A DNA stretch of 64,000 bases, taken from the NCBI GenBank assembly GCA_947502765.1, contig CANNBA010000006.1, forward strand, positions 46,368 through 110,367, written 5' to 3'. The position numbers were made by a program, and so were the translations under genes. Of this stretch, positions 9,102-17,263 are shown in pieces. The notes below the pieces were generated by a model. That model had not been told where the DNA came from. It worked only from the letters and a program-made list of their open reading frames with translations, and did not search any database. Position 1 is the first letter of the stretch, and every line of letters begins with the position of its first letter. Source of the DNA: BACL11 sp945865535. GTDB taxonomy: Bacteria; Bacteroidota; Bacteroidia; Flavobacteriales; BACL11.

Positions 9102-10316
9102 TTATTTTTTTCTTTCATAATCTTTTATCAAAAGAGAATACATAAAAACCCCAAAAGCATACAAAACAGCAGTTATATAAAAAATATGAGCATAAGGCAA
9201 TCCTTCTGCTTTTAAGAATCTAAATATTTGCGAACTGAAAAACCAACTCCCACTCCATATAGCAGCTATAATTGCGCTTAACATTTCTTGATTTTTTGCT
9301 CCTACATAATTCATAGTAAGTTCAGAAGTCATAGGAGCAGCCATATTCATTAAGGGTGTGCGCACCCAATAACACATTATTGCTAAAGGAAGTCCCCACC
9401 AGTAATCCTTAAAAAACTCAGTTGTAGCTAATGCAACTAAAGCGATAACAGCAATCGTTTGAACATAAGTTATTCCTTTTTGGAACCCCAACTTACTTTT
9501 TAAATTAGGCACTAATAATGATAAAATAGCCACTAAAATACTTGCAATTCCTCCTATAACAGCAAATCCTGAAGAATCTATTTGAAAATTATGAAAGAAA
9601 AATAAGTTAATAAATGGAATGGTTAATCCAGCTCCAACTGCAATAATTAAAGTTGGAACAATGGCTTTCATAAGCAAAACCCAATCATAGGATTTCCATT
9701 GCAAGCGTTCTTTAACAGACTCTACCACATCCACCTTCATTTTTAATACATAATACACTCCTATAAAGCCAAGAATTGATATTCCAAGTAATATCTTACC
9801 TTCATCAAATTCTCTCATAAATTGACCAGCACCAAAAATGATGAATCCACTAAAAATAGTCCCAAAACTATTAGTGGCGTAGTTTAATGAAATAGCATGT
9901 GATTGATTTTCAATAATTGTATTGCGCATTAAATAAGGTAAAGAACATACTTGGAATAACGTAAATACAACCCCCCAAAGGATAAATAATGCAGGCAAAT
10001 ACTGATACCAACCATAGTGCACCAAAAGAATAAGTACAATAGCAACTATTGGGACTCCCAATCCACCTATCATAAAAAAAGGTTTGAGAGGTTTTCCTTT
10101 TATATAAATTCCCAAAGGAAATGCCAATAACATAACCGCTAAAAAACGATAGGAAATAAAATTAGCTATTTCAGGATCAGAAAAACCCTTTTTTGCCAAA
10201 TAGATGTTTAAAATTAAGAAAAAAGCGGCACCAATTAATTGAATAAAAAATTCTGCTTTTATCATTAAAAGAACATGTTCTTCTAATTGCAAGTATCGCT
10301 TAATAACTTTTTTCAA
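9102..10316 (-). CDS. MFS-type membrane transporter
   Basis: A 404-residue protein made almost entirely of about 12 hydrophobic helices with a charged loop in the middle (VVESVKERLQWKSYD), the layout of major facilitator transporters. The N-terminal half has LAVMLLAFPLGIYIKGKPLKP at the usual loop 2-3 position. No substrate-specific motif is recognised. It lies 17 bases after the DUF4286-like gene on the same strand, so it may be the last gene of the run serS-TPR-DUF4286-MFS. Confidence 0.72.
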   Translation of the reverse strand: MKKVIKRYLQLEEHVLLMIKAEFFIQLIGAAFFLILNIYLAKKGFSDPEIANFISYRFLAVMLLAFPLGIYIKGKPLKPFFMIGGLGVPIVAIVLILLVHYGWYQYLPALFILWGVVFTLFQVCSLPYLMRNTIIENQSHAISLNYATNSFGTIFSGFIIFGAGQFMREFDEGKILLGISILGFIGVYYVLKMKVDVVESVKERLQWKSYDWVLLMKAIVPTLIIAVGAGLTIPFINLFFFHNFQIDSSGFAVIGGIASILVAILSLLVPNLKSKLGFQKGITYVQTIAVIALVALATTEFFKDYWWGLPLAIMCYWVRTPLMNMAAPMTSELTMNYVGAKNQEMLSAIIAAIWSGSWFFSSQIFRFLKAEGLPYAHIFYITAVLYAFGVFMYSLLIKDYERKK

Positions 10317-10333
10317 ATCAAATCATGTGTCTC

Positions 10334-10642
10334 TTAGAACTCCTCTATCACCTCCATAATAGTGCGAAAGGCAACTGCTTTATCGCCATAACGGGCTATA
10401 TGTTTTTGTTGCAACTCAGGAGAGAATTTGATTTGATAGTGATGTAAATCCTTCATGCTGGAGCAGGAGTAAGCAATAGCAAAAGTATTATTACTATCCC
10501 CCTGGGCAATAACTCGATTTATTTGAGCTTTATTAAAAACGCCACAAGCCATCACCTCAGGAATATGCTCCGTTTTCATCCAATTTAACCAATCGGCTTT
10601 AATACTTTCTTCAACACTTACAGTAACATTATAAATTATCAT
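10334..10642 (-). CDS. DUF4286-like small protein
   Basis: A 102-residue cytosolic protein starting MIIYNVTVSVEESIKADWLNW and continuing MKTEHIPEVMACGVF, a pattern I recognise from a conserved Bacteroidota family of about 100 residues (DUF4286). The repeated beta-strand/helix spacing suggests a ferredoxin-like alpha-beta fold similar to dimeric alpha-beta barrel proteins. The function is unknown. Its first base overlaps the last base of the TPR gene upstream, indicating translational coupling. Confidence 0.75.
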   Translation of the reverse strand: MIIYNVTVSVEESIKADWLNWMKTEHIPEVMACGVFNKAQINRVIAQGDSNNTFAIAYSCSSMKDLHHYQIKFSPELQQKHIARYGDKAVAFRTIMEVIEEF

Positions 10643-12444
10643 TACTCGTCTTTTAAATTATTTCCTCTTAAATCTCTGAATCGTTTTCGCGATTCTGCAA
10701 CATAAATACTACTGTTGTGCTCTAATAAAATTTGCTCATATAATTTCATGGCTTTTTCAGAATCTTTTAAAATAGTATCATATATTTTTGCTCTTTTGTA
10801 AAGAGCATCATCAGCCAAAATATCATAACTCCAATCTGCTTCTATTTTTTCATAATTAGCTAAAGCGTCTTCAACTTTTCCATTATTCAAATAAATAGCT
10901 GCCTTTCTCATATAAATTTCATCTGATAATGAATGTCCTGGAAATGCAATTAATACTGAATCGTATTTTAGTATTGCCTCATCATATTTTTGTTGATAAT
11001 GAAGCAAATCAGCATTGGCAAAAACGCGCATTGAGATTTCAGTAGTATCTAAATTAAAATTATCAGTTATTAATAATGACAACTCCATTGCATTATTAGC
11101 AATCAGCTTAGATGTAGATGCTTTCAAAGTTCCCAATTGTGCTTGTGCCCACTGAAAATCACCTTGGTAATAAGATATTTTAGCTATTCTTAACTTAGCT
11201 TCATGCCCTATAGGATGTTCTTTAAGATCTTTCTCAACTTGAGCGTAATATAACATTGACTCCCAAATATCTCCTTGTAACAATAACACATCCGCATACT
11301 CCATTTTACATTCTGCCAAGTCATAATTATCAATCCCCGGAATTCCCATAGCATCCTGAAGCAAACTCTCAGCAGCTGTTAGATCATGCAAATAAAAAGC
11401 TTTAAAATGTGCGTAATTAGATAAAAGAATAACAGTCTCCTTTTTTATGCCTAAATCAGTTACTATTTTTTTATACTCTTTATCTAAAATGCTCACATCC
11501 TGATTTTTAATAGTCATACTTTTAGTTAAAGCATATAACTTATTGATATTAGCCTCAACAAAAAGAGGGTTTTGTTTTCCCTTTGCAATCACATAATCAT
11601 AAGCATCTACAGCTAACTCAAAATATTCTTTATCTAAGAAGGACTCTGCTAAATCATACACTGCTTCTCCATCTGAAATTATTCGTTTATCCAAAGCTTT
11701 AGCCTGAATCAATGCCATATTAAACTGATGATTTTGCATAAAAAGCCAAATTAACATTTCTGTGAAATCTGTTCTTTGCTGTTCGACTCTCACTTTTAGT
11801 AATAATAATTTCTTTACTAACTCATAATTCTTATCACTTTTAATCCCATCATTATCCAAAAATCTTTGGATTTGAGATGTAACCATTTGCTTTTGTCCAG
11901 GATTTCTCTCCATCTCATCTAAATACTCTTTAATCATCAAGTCTACCTCTTCAATTTTTGCGAAAAGTTGTGCTTTTTCCATCCCAAAATTATTCTGGGG
12001 ATTTATTTTTTCAGATAATTTATACAAATCAAGAGCTTTTTGATAGATTTCATGTCTAGTAAAAGTATTGGCTAAATTTATTGTTTGTGAGCGCTCTCCA
12101 TCAAATTTTTTGAGAAGTAGCCCGTAAGCAATATCTGCTTTTTTAATATTCCCAGATTTTTCTTGAGCAATTATAACTCCCAATTGATAGTGTAATTCTT
12201 TAGGATATTTTTTAACCAGTTTCTTAGCTAAATCTTCTGCTTGCTTATATTTCTCCAATTTTAAAAGAGAAGTATAGTAAGGCTCGTAATAAGCTACTGA
12301 AAAATGGGAATTCATCAACTCCTCATATAGAGCAATTGCTTTTTCATATTCTCCATTAATATAATACTGATATGCTATTTGCTGATTACTTTGCTGGGAA
12401 AAAGCAAGAGTAGAAATTAGTAAAAATACTACTAGTAAACGCAT
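10642..12444 (-). CDS. secreted tetratricopeptide-repeat protein
   Basis: A 600-residue protein with a signal peptide (MRLLVVFLLISTLAFSQQ) and TPR-like helical pairs along its whole length. Clear examples are AYQYYINGEYEKAIALYEEL near the N-terminus, the LLHYQQKYDEAILKYDSVL region, and the last repeats around AIYLNNGKVEDALANYEKI. TPR arrays mediate protein contacts; in Bacteroidota such periplasmic proteins are common and mostly uncharacterised. The start lies directly against the serS stop codon (12444/12445), so it is probably read through from serS. Confidence 0.8.
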   Translation of the reverse strand: MRLLVVFLLISTLAFSQQSNQQIAYQYYINGEYEKAIALYEELMNSHFSVAYYEPYYTSLLKLEKYKQAEDLAKKLVKKYPKELHYQLGVIIAQEKSGNIKKADIAYGLLLKKFDGERSQTINLANTFTRHEIYQKALDLYKLSEKINPQNNFGMEKAQLFAKIEEVDLMIKEYLDEMERNPGQKQMVTSQIQRFLDNDGIKSDKNYELVKKLLLLKVRVEQQRTDFTEMLIWLFMQNHQFNMALIQAKALDKRIISDGEAVYDLAESFLDKEYFELAVDAYDYVIAKGKQNPLFVEANINKLYALTKSMTIKNQDVSILDKEYKKIVTDLGIKKETVILLSNYAHFKAFYLHDLTAAESLLQDAMGIPGIDNYDLAECKMEYADVLLLQGDIWESMLYYAQVEKDLKEHPIGHEAKLRIAKISYYQGDFQWAQAQLGTLKASTSKLIANNAMELSLLITDNFNLDTTEISMRVFANADLLHYQQKYDEAILKYDSVLIAFPGHSLSDEIYMRKAAIYLNNGKVEDALANYEKIEADWSYDILADDALYKRAKIYDTILKDSEKAMKLYEQILLEHNSSIYVAESRKRFRDLRGNNLKDE

Positions 12445-13710
12445 TTATTTTATAATATCAAATCCTGTATAAGGCTGTAATGCCTTTGGTATTTTTACTC
12501 CATCAGGAGTTTGATTGTTCTCAATAAGAGCAGCATAAATTCTTGGCAAAGCTAAAGCACTTCCATTTAAAGTATGACAAAGCTGAGTCTTGCCATTTTC
12601 ATCTTTATATCTTAACTTTAATCGATTCGCTTGATAACTTTCAAAATTAGAAACGGAACTTACCTCTAGCCATTTTTCTTGACCCGCTGAATATACTTCA
12701 AAATCAAAAGTAAGTGAAGAAGTAAAACTTAAATCGCCACCACACAATTGCAATATTCTGTAAGGCAATTCCAATTCATCTAAAATACTGGCAACATGAT
12801 TAACCATAGCATCCAAAGTCTCGTACGATTTTTCAGGATGCTGAATCTGAACAATTTCTACTTTATCAAATTGATGCAATCGATTTAAACCCCTTACATC
12901 TTTACCGTATGAACCTGCTTCACGCCTAAAACAAGGAGTATAGGCCGTACATTTAATTGGGAAATCTTTTACAATTACATCTCTAAAAAAGTTAGTTACC
13001 GGAACCTCAGCTGTTGGTATTAAATATAAATCATCCTCAGTTACATGATACATTTGCCCTTCTTTGTCTGGCAACTGCCCTGTACCAAATCCTGAAGCTG
13101 CATTTACTAAATGAGGAGGCAAATATTCCGTATAACCTGCAGCAATATTTTTATCTAAAAAATAAGCAATTAATGCTCTTTGTAATCTTGCTCCTTTATT
13201 AGTATAAACAGGAAAGCCTGCCCCAGAAATTTTATTTCCTAATTCAAAATCAATTAAACTATACTTAGAAGTTAATTCCCAATGGGGCTTAGCTCCAGAC
13301 ATTAAAGTAGGAATTTTTCCTGATTCTTTAATTGTTATATTATCAGTATCGGACTTACCTGCATGAACTGAAGAATGTGGAATATTTGGAATTTGGACTA
13401 AAATATTTTGAATCTCGTTTTCTAATTCTGCTTGTTTGTGTTGCAGTGCTTTTGATTCTTCTTTAATACGTGATGATTCTTCTTTCAGAGCATTTGCTTC
13501 TTGCGACTTACCCCTTTTGTACAGTTCTCCAATTTGGATTGCCAATTGATTTCCTTTAGCTAAAAATTCGTCTGCCTTTTGCTGAGTTGATTTTCTTTCA
13601 TCATCTAAAGAAATTACAGCATTGAATAGCTCAGTGGCATCCATATTTTTTACTTTTAATAAAGTAATATAGGCTTCTTTATTATCTCTTATCTTATTTA
13701 TATGTAACAT
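12445..13710 (-). CDS. serS: serine--tRNA ligase
   Basis: A 421-residue class II aminoacyl-tRNA synthetase. The N-terminal third is the long antiparallel coiled coil that grips the tRNA-Ser variable arm (KADEFLAKGNQLAIQIGELY onward). Motif 2 is visible at CFRREAGSYGKDVRGLNRLH and motif 3 at HTLNGSALALPR. SerRS charges tRNA-Ser and, in other bacteria, tRNA-Sec. A TATATTTG box lies 27 bases upstream of the start, and the rpmA terminator sits just beyond it, so serS appears to start a new unit. Confidence 0.97.
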   Translation of the reverse strand: MLHINKIRDNKEAYITLLKVKNMDATELFNAVISLDDERKSTQQKADEFLAKGNQLAIQIGELYKRGKSQEANALKEESSRIKEESKALQHKQAELENEIQNILVQIPNIPHSSVHAGKSDTDNITIKESGKIPTLMSGAKPHWELTSKYSLIDFELGNKISGAGFPVYTNKGARLQRALIAYFLDKNIAAGYTEYLPPHLVNAASGFGTGQLPDKEGQMYHVTEDDLYLIPTAEVPVTNFFRDVIVKDFPIKCTAYTPCFRREAGSYGKDVRGLNRLHQFDKVEIVQIQHPEKSYETLDAMVNHVASILDELELPYRILQLCGGDLSFTSSLTFDFEVYSAGQEKWLEVSSVSNFESYQANRLKLRYKDENGKTQLCHTLNGSALALPRIYAALIENNQTPDGVKIPKALQPYTGFDIIK

Positions 13711-13736
13711 CTTCTTATTTTACTTGGAATGAGGAA

Positions 13737-13744
13737 CAAATATA
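13737..13744 (-). promoter_or_regulatory. TAnnTTTG promoter box for serS
   Basis: The complement reads TATATTTG, a full consensus match, its last base 27 bases before the serS ATG. The upstream -33 region would overlap the terminator hairpin at 13748-13778. Confidence 0.6.
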
Positions 13745-13747
13745 AAT

Positions 13748-13778
13748 AAAAAAACTCCTGATTGCTCAAGAGTTTTTT
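13748..13778 (-). terminator. rho-independent terminator after rpmA
   Basis: On the complement an A-run is followed by CTCTTGA, the tetraloop GCAA, TCAGGAG and a T-run. The GC-containing stem is 7 bp with one G-T pair and is extended by A-T pairs. It lies 25-55 bases after the rpmA stop codon and separates the rplU-rpmA unit from serS. Confidence 0.8.
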
Positions 13779-13802
13779 ATAAAATATAAATTACCGCAAT
13801 CC

Positions 13803-14054
13803 TTAGTTTTCTACTGATACATAGGATCTGTTATTTCTCTTTTTAGTAAATTTTACGGTACCAGCAGCTAGCGCAAATAAGGTATGATCTTTTCCAATCC
13901 CAACATTTTCGCCTGGATTATGTACAGTCCCTCTTTGTCTTACAATAATATTACCTGCAATAATTTCTTGTCCTCCAAAGATTTTAACACCTAATCGTTT
14001 GCTTTTCGAGTCTCTACCATTTTTCGAACTACCCGCTCCTTTTTTATGTGCCAT
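13803..14054 (-). CDS. rpmA: 50S ribosomal protein L27
   Basis: An 83-residue basic protein starting MAHKKGAGSSKNGRDS, then KRLGVKIFGGQ and GNIIVRQRGT, the diagnostic bL27 sequence. Its N-terminal tail reaches towards the peptidyl transferase centre. The start is MAHKKG directly, so there is no N-terminal prepeptide of the kind cleaved in Firmicutes. It follows rplU by 26 bases, the usual rplU-rpmA pair, and is followed by a good terminator. Confidence 0.97.
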   Translation of the reverse strand: MAHKKGAGSSKNGRDSKSKRLGVKIFGGQEIIAGNIIVRQRGTVHNPGENVGIGKDHTLFALAAGTVKFTKKRNNRSYVSVEN

Positions 14055-14080
14055 TTTATTAAGTTTTTAAAAGTTCTTAA

Positions 14081-14539
14081 TTATTTATTCTCTTTTTTAA
14101 CAGCTGGCTTTTTAGCAGCAGTTTTAGTTACTAGTGCTTTTTCAGCATCTGGCTTTTTAGCTACTGGTGCTTTTTCAACAACTGGTTTAGCTTCCTTTTT
14201 TGGTCCAACTTCTTTTGTTACAGAAGCATTTTCATCAATTTTCAGAATTTCTATTTTAGTTAAATACTGTCTGTGACCATTTTTAACTTTATATCCTTTT
14301 CTTCTTTTCTTTTTAAAGACAATTACTTTATCGCCTTTGAGGTGCTCAAGTACTTTTGCAGTTACCTTAGCTCCTTTTATAACTGGGGCGCCAACATTTA
14401 TTTTACCAGCATTATCCATCAAAAGAACTTTATCAAAATCAACTTTTGATCCTTCTTTTGCTTCTAATCTGTGTACAAATATCTGTTGATCTTGTTCAAT
14501 TTTGAATTGTTGCCCTGATATCTCAACTATTGCGTACAT
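14081..14539 (-). CDS. rplU: 50S ribosomal protein L21 with a long basic C-terminal tail
   Basis: Residues 1 to about 102 are a normal bL21 (MYAIVEISGQQFKIEQDQ, then KVIVFKKKRRKGYKVKNGHR and RQYLTKIEI). The family usually ends there; this protein continues for about 50 residues in a Lys/Ala/Pro/Val-rich, probably disordered tail (KPVVEKAPVAKKPDAEK and beyond). There is no frameshift: the tail is in frame and ends 26 bases before rpmA. bL21 binds 23S rRNA together with bL20. A TACTTTTG promoter box lies upstream. Confidence 0.96.
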   Translation of the reverse strand: MYAIVEISGQQFKIEQDQQIFVHRLEAKEGSKVDFDKVLLMDNAGKINVGAPVIKGAKVTAKVLEHLKGDKVIVFKKKRRKGYKVKNGHRQYLTKIEILKIDENASVTKEVGPKKEAKPVVEKAPVAKKPDAEKALVTKTAAKKPAVKKENK

Positions 14540-14565
14540 TATTATTTATTTTAAAAAATGGATTG

Positions 14566-14573
14566 CAAAAGTA
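14566..14573 (-). promoter_or_regulatory. TAnnTTTG promoter box for rplU-rpmA
   Basis: The complement reads TACTTTTG, a full consensus match, 26 bases before the rplU ATG. TTG-containing sequence lies further upstream at about the -33 distance. Confidence 0.6.
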
Positions 14574-14666
14574 AACAATCTAATAAAACAAACAAGAATT
14601 TAATTGCTTTTTTTGAATGACTACATTTCTATAAAACATTCTATGCTATTATCTCGTTAAAAAGAC

Positions 14667-14674
14667 TAAATTTG
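14667..14674 (+). promoter_or_regulatory. TAnnTTTG promoter box for the M43 protease
   Basis: TAAATTTG, a full consensus match, ends 21 bases before the ATG at 14696. Its position supports that ATG over the non-ATG start at 14672, which lies inside the box. Confidence 0.6.
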
Positions 14675-14695
14675 CCTTTGAAAACTAATTTTGTT

Positions 14696-15814
14696 ATGAT
14701 AAAAAAAATAGCTACTTTAATACTAATAGCTTCCACTTCTATTAATGCTCAAGAAAGATGCGGAACTGAAGCAATTACCAAGCGTAGGATGGAAATTTAT
14801 CCTGAGTACCGAATTGCAAGAGAAAAAGTAAATGTTCAAACTGAACAAAGGATTGGAAATCACCCTAATTATAGTGAAAAAACAATTATCACTATTCCAG
14901 TTGTAGTACATGTGGTTTGGAATACAAGTGCTCAAAACATCTCTGATGCCCAAATACAATCCCAAATAGATGTACTAAATAAAGATTATAGAAGAACAAA
15001 TATTGATGTAATAAACACCCCTAGTGTTTGGCAAGCCATAGCTGCAGATTGTGAAATTGAATTTTGTCTTGCTACAACTGATCCAAACGGACAGCCAACA
15101 ACAGGAATTACCCGAACCCAAACTACTCATGGCCCTTTTGGAATGGAAAGCGATATACATACTTCTTCTTTGGGTGGTAAAGATGACTGGCCAAATGATG
15201 ATTATTTAAATATTTGGGTGTGTAATATTAGTAGCGGGCTTTTAGGTTATGCAACTCCACCGAGCAATTGGATTGGAGATGGTGATGGGCTTGTAATTGG
15301 ATACAAATATTTTGGAACAACTGGGACGCTTTCACCTCCATTTAATAAAGGAAGAACTGCCACGCATGAATTAGGCCACTGGCTCAATTTAGATCATCTT
15401 TGGGGAGCTTGGGGGAGTTGTGGTAACGATCAAGTTAGTGATACTCCTAAACAAGAAACAGAAAATTATTCATGTCCTGGATTTCCTTTAAATATAAATG
15501 CTTGCAGCACAACAAATGCGAATGGCGATATGTTTATGAATTACATGGATTACACCAATGATGCTTGTATGAATCTATTCACTGCCGGGCAGAAAACAAG
15601 AATGCTTGCTGCAATAAATCAGTACAGACCAAATATGCTAAGCCATAATTTATGTAGCGGAACAACAAGTATCTTAGAAACAAAGTCTACAAAAAAAGAA
15701 CTTGTAAAAATTATTGATATTTTAGGAAGAGAAACAAACAGACAACATTCAAACACTCCTTTGTTCTATATTTATGATGATGGAAGTGTCGAGAAAAAGA
15801 TAATTATTGAATAA
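14696..15814 (+). CDS. secreted M43 family zinc metalloprotease with T9SS sorting tail
   Basis: From the ATG at 14696 the product is 372 residues. It has a signal peptide (MIKKIATLILIASTSINAQ), a pro-region, and a pappalysin-type catalytic domain with HELGHWLNLDH at about 224-234 (HExxHxxxxxH zinc site). The downstream MNYMDYTNDACMNLF gives the Met-turn, and Cys pairs are typical of M43. The last about 45 residues (VKIIDILGRETNRQ, then PLFYIYDDGSVEKKIIIE) form a short type A T9SS C-terminal sorting signal, so the enzyme should be exported through the outer membrane by type IX secretion. This agrees with gldD/gldE nearby. The substrate is unknown. Confidence 0.88.
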   Translation: MIKKIATLILIASTSINAQERCGTEAITKRRMEIYPEYRIAREKVNVQTEQRIGNHPNYSEKTIITIPVVVHVVWNTSAQNISDAQIQSQIDVLNKDYRRTNIDVINTPSVWQAIAADCEIEFCLATTDPNGQPTTGITRTQTTHGPFGMESDIHTSSLGGKDDWPNDDYLNIWVCNISSGLLGYATPPSNWIGDGDGLVIGYKYFGTTGTLSPPFNKGRTATHELGHWLNLDHLWGAWGSCGNDQVSDTPKQETENYSCPGFPLNINACSTTNANGDMFMNYMDYTNDACMNLFTAGQKTRMLAAINQYRPNMLSHNLCSGTTSILETKSTKKELVKIIDILGRETNRQHSNTPLFYIYDDGSVEKKIIIE

Positions 15815-15831
15815 CTAATCTGCTAAATAAT

Positions 15832-15863
15832 AAAAAGTTCAACTATGTAGTTGGGCTTTTTTT
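15832..15863. terminator. bidirectional terminator between the protease and EamA genes
   Basis: AAAAAGTTCAACT, loop ATGT, AGTTGGGCTTTTTT forms a long stem with two G-T pairs and a T-run on the plus strand. The complement also ends in T-rich sequence. It lies 18 bases after the protease stop and overlaps the last codons of the convergent EamA gene. Confidence 0.7.
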
Positions 15864-16721
15864 GTTTACCAAATACACTCCACTTAATATTATTACAGAA
15901 CCAAGTACATGATAACTTGTAATAATCTCTCCATCTAAAACACCCCAAAAAATGGCTACAATTGGAATTAAATAGGTTATTGAGGAAGTAAAAATTGCAG
16001 AAGAACGGTTAAGTAATCTATTAAAAATTATTGCAGCCATGGAAGTTCCTAATACAGAAAGCAAAGCAATATAACCAAGTGCTTTATAACCATCTGGATG
16101 AGTATGTAACTGATATAAGAAACTAGTGTTAAAGAGATAAACTGCAGCTATTGGGCCAATAATCAAAAAGGCCAGGGCAGCTATTGAAGCAGGATTCAAA
16201 TCCTGAAGGTATTTTTTAATCACATTAATACTTGTTGCATAAAAAATAGTTGCCAAAACAACCAAAAAAATATAGCCATTAAAAGCAAACCCATCTTTAA
16301 GAGTACTAAAAGCAAGAAATACAATCCCTAATAAACCCAAGAAAATACCTAAGATATTTGCTTTTGATGGTTTTGCACTAAAAAAATAAACGCCAAGAAT
16401 AAGTGTAAATAAAGGCACTATGCCATTCAATGTTCCAACTAAAGAGCTATCTAGCTCTGTTTGAGCCTTTGTAAATAAAAATGCAGGAATTCCATTGCCT
16501 AAAAATGCCGAAATGACTATAGGGAAATAATGTTTTGGCTTAACAAGCTTAAAAGCTTGTGGCAAAAATGGTGTTAAAGAAACAAAAGCAATAACAATCC
16601 TTAAAGCGGCAACCTCCATGAAATTAAAAACCTCAAGACCTCTTTTCATTAAAATAAAAGAACTACCCCAAATCAAAGCTAAAAATGCTAATGATGCGTA
16701 ATTCCTTACTGACTTTTCCAT
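15843..16721 (-). CDS. EamA/DMT family exporter
   Basis: A 292-residue protein of ten hydrophobic helices arranged as two EamA repeats. The first opens YASLAFLALIWGSSFILMKRG, with the WGSSF motif typical of the RhaT/DMT superfamily; the second begins around GYIFLVVLATIFYATSINVI. Family members export amino acids or other small metabolites, but the substrate cannot be read from sequence. The start overlaps the end of gldD by 16 bases, so it is translated from the ssb-gldE-gldD message. I know of no functional link to gliding. Confidence 0.82.
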   Translation of the reverse strand: MEKSVRNYASLAFLALIWGSSFILMKRGLEVFNFMEVAALRIVIAFVSLTPFLPQAFKLVKPKHYFPIVISAFLGNGIPAFLFTKAQTELDSSLVGTLNGIVPLFTLILGVYFFSAKPSKANILGIFLGLLGIVFLAFSTLKDGFAFNGYIFLVVLATIFYATSINVIKKYLQDLNPASIAALAFLIIGPIAAVYLFNTSFLYQLHTHPDGYKALGYIALLSVLGTSMAAIIFNRLLNRSSAIFTSSITYLIPIVAIFWGVLDGEIITSYHVLGSVIILSGVYLVNKKSPTT

Positions 16722-17263
16722 CTAAATGTCTTAATAATATGTTTTACATCATCTTTCAGAAAGTTATTTATAGGCAAAATGGAATCAGTAACTTCAGTAT
16801 TAAAATACAAAGCTCCTCTAAAAAAATGATTTACACTATCGGTTAAATAAAATTGAGTTGCGGTTGCTGTAACTCCATCATAATCATAGAGCAAGCCGTA
16901 AACTTTATCCTCATCATTAATATAAACTGATTCCGAAATAGCATCCGCCTGCATATCATGTTTATAGGCAAGGCTTCTGGACTGTTCAATGTGTTCTGCT
17001 AAGTTGCTTTCAATAGGCAGATAGGTAATATGAAGCACTCCATTTTGACCTGGAAACTCAAGATTATAAAAACAATCTTGATCTGTCTTTTTCAAATTGC
17101 TATAAATTGGTTTTTCAAAAGAAAAATTACAATCAACATCAATTTTTTCATATTCTTTATTTGGCAAATCAATTTTAAAAAATGCTCTTGGTTTTGGAGT
17201 ATAATTATCCGAACATGCCCCAAAAAATAAAGCAAACAAAAACAGAATGCTAATTCTCATCAA
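16706..17263 (-). CDS. gldD: gliding motility lipoprotein GldD
   Basis: A 185-residue lipoprotein: signal peptide MMRISILFLFALFFGACS with lipobox ending at Cys17, then YTPKPRAFFKIDLPNKEY, the conserved opening of GldD. The ending KHIIKTFRWK is also typical. In Flavobacterium GldD is required for gliding and chitin use and is part of the T9SS-associated Gld set, although its exact role is not settled. It overlaps gldE by 14 bases, the canonical gldE-gldD order, and reads into an EamA exporter. Confidence 0.93.
   Translation of the reverse strand: MMRISILFLFALFFGACSDNYTPKPRAFFKIDLPNKEYEKIDVDCNFSFEKPIYSNLKKTDQDCFYNLEFPGQNGVLHITYLPIESNLAEHIEQSRSLAYKHDMQADAISESVYINDEDKVYGLLYDYDGVTATATQFYLTDSVNHFFRGALYFNTEVTDSILPINNFLKDDVKHIIKTFRWKSQ

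Noticed and set aside
13014..13202. 62-codon plus-strand frame inside serS
   Set aside because: It is antisense to the catalytic part of seryl-tRNA synthetase and lacks any start context.
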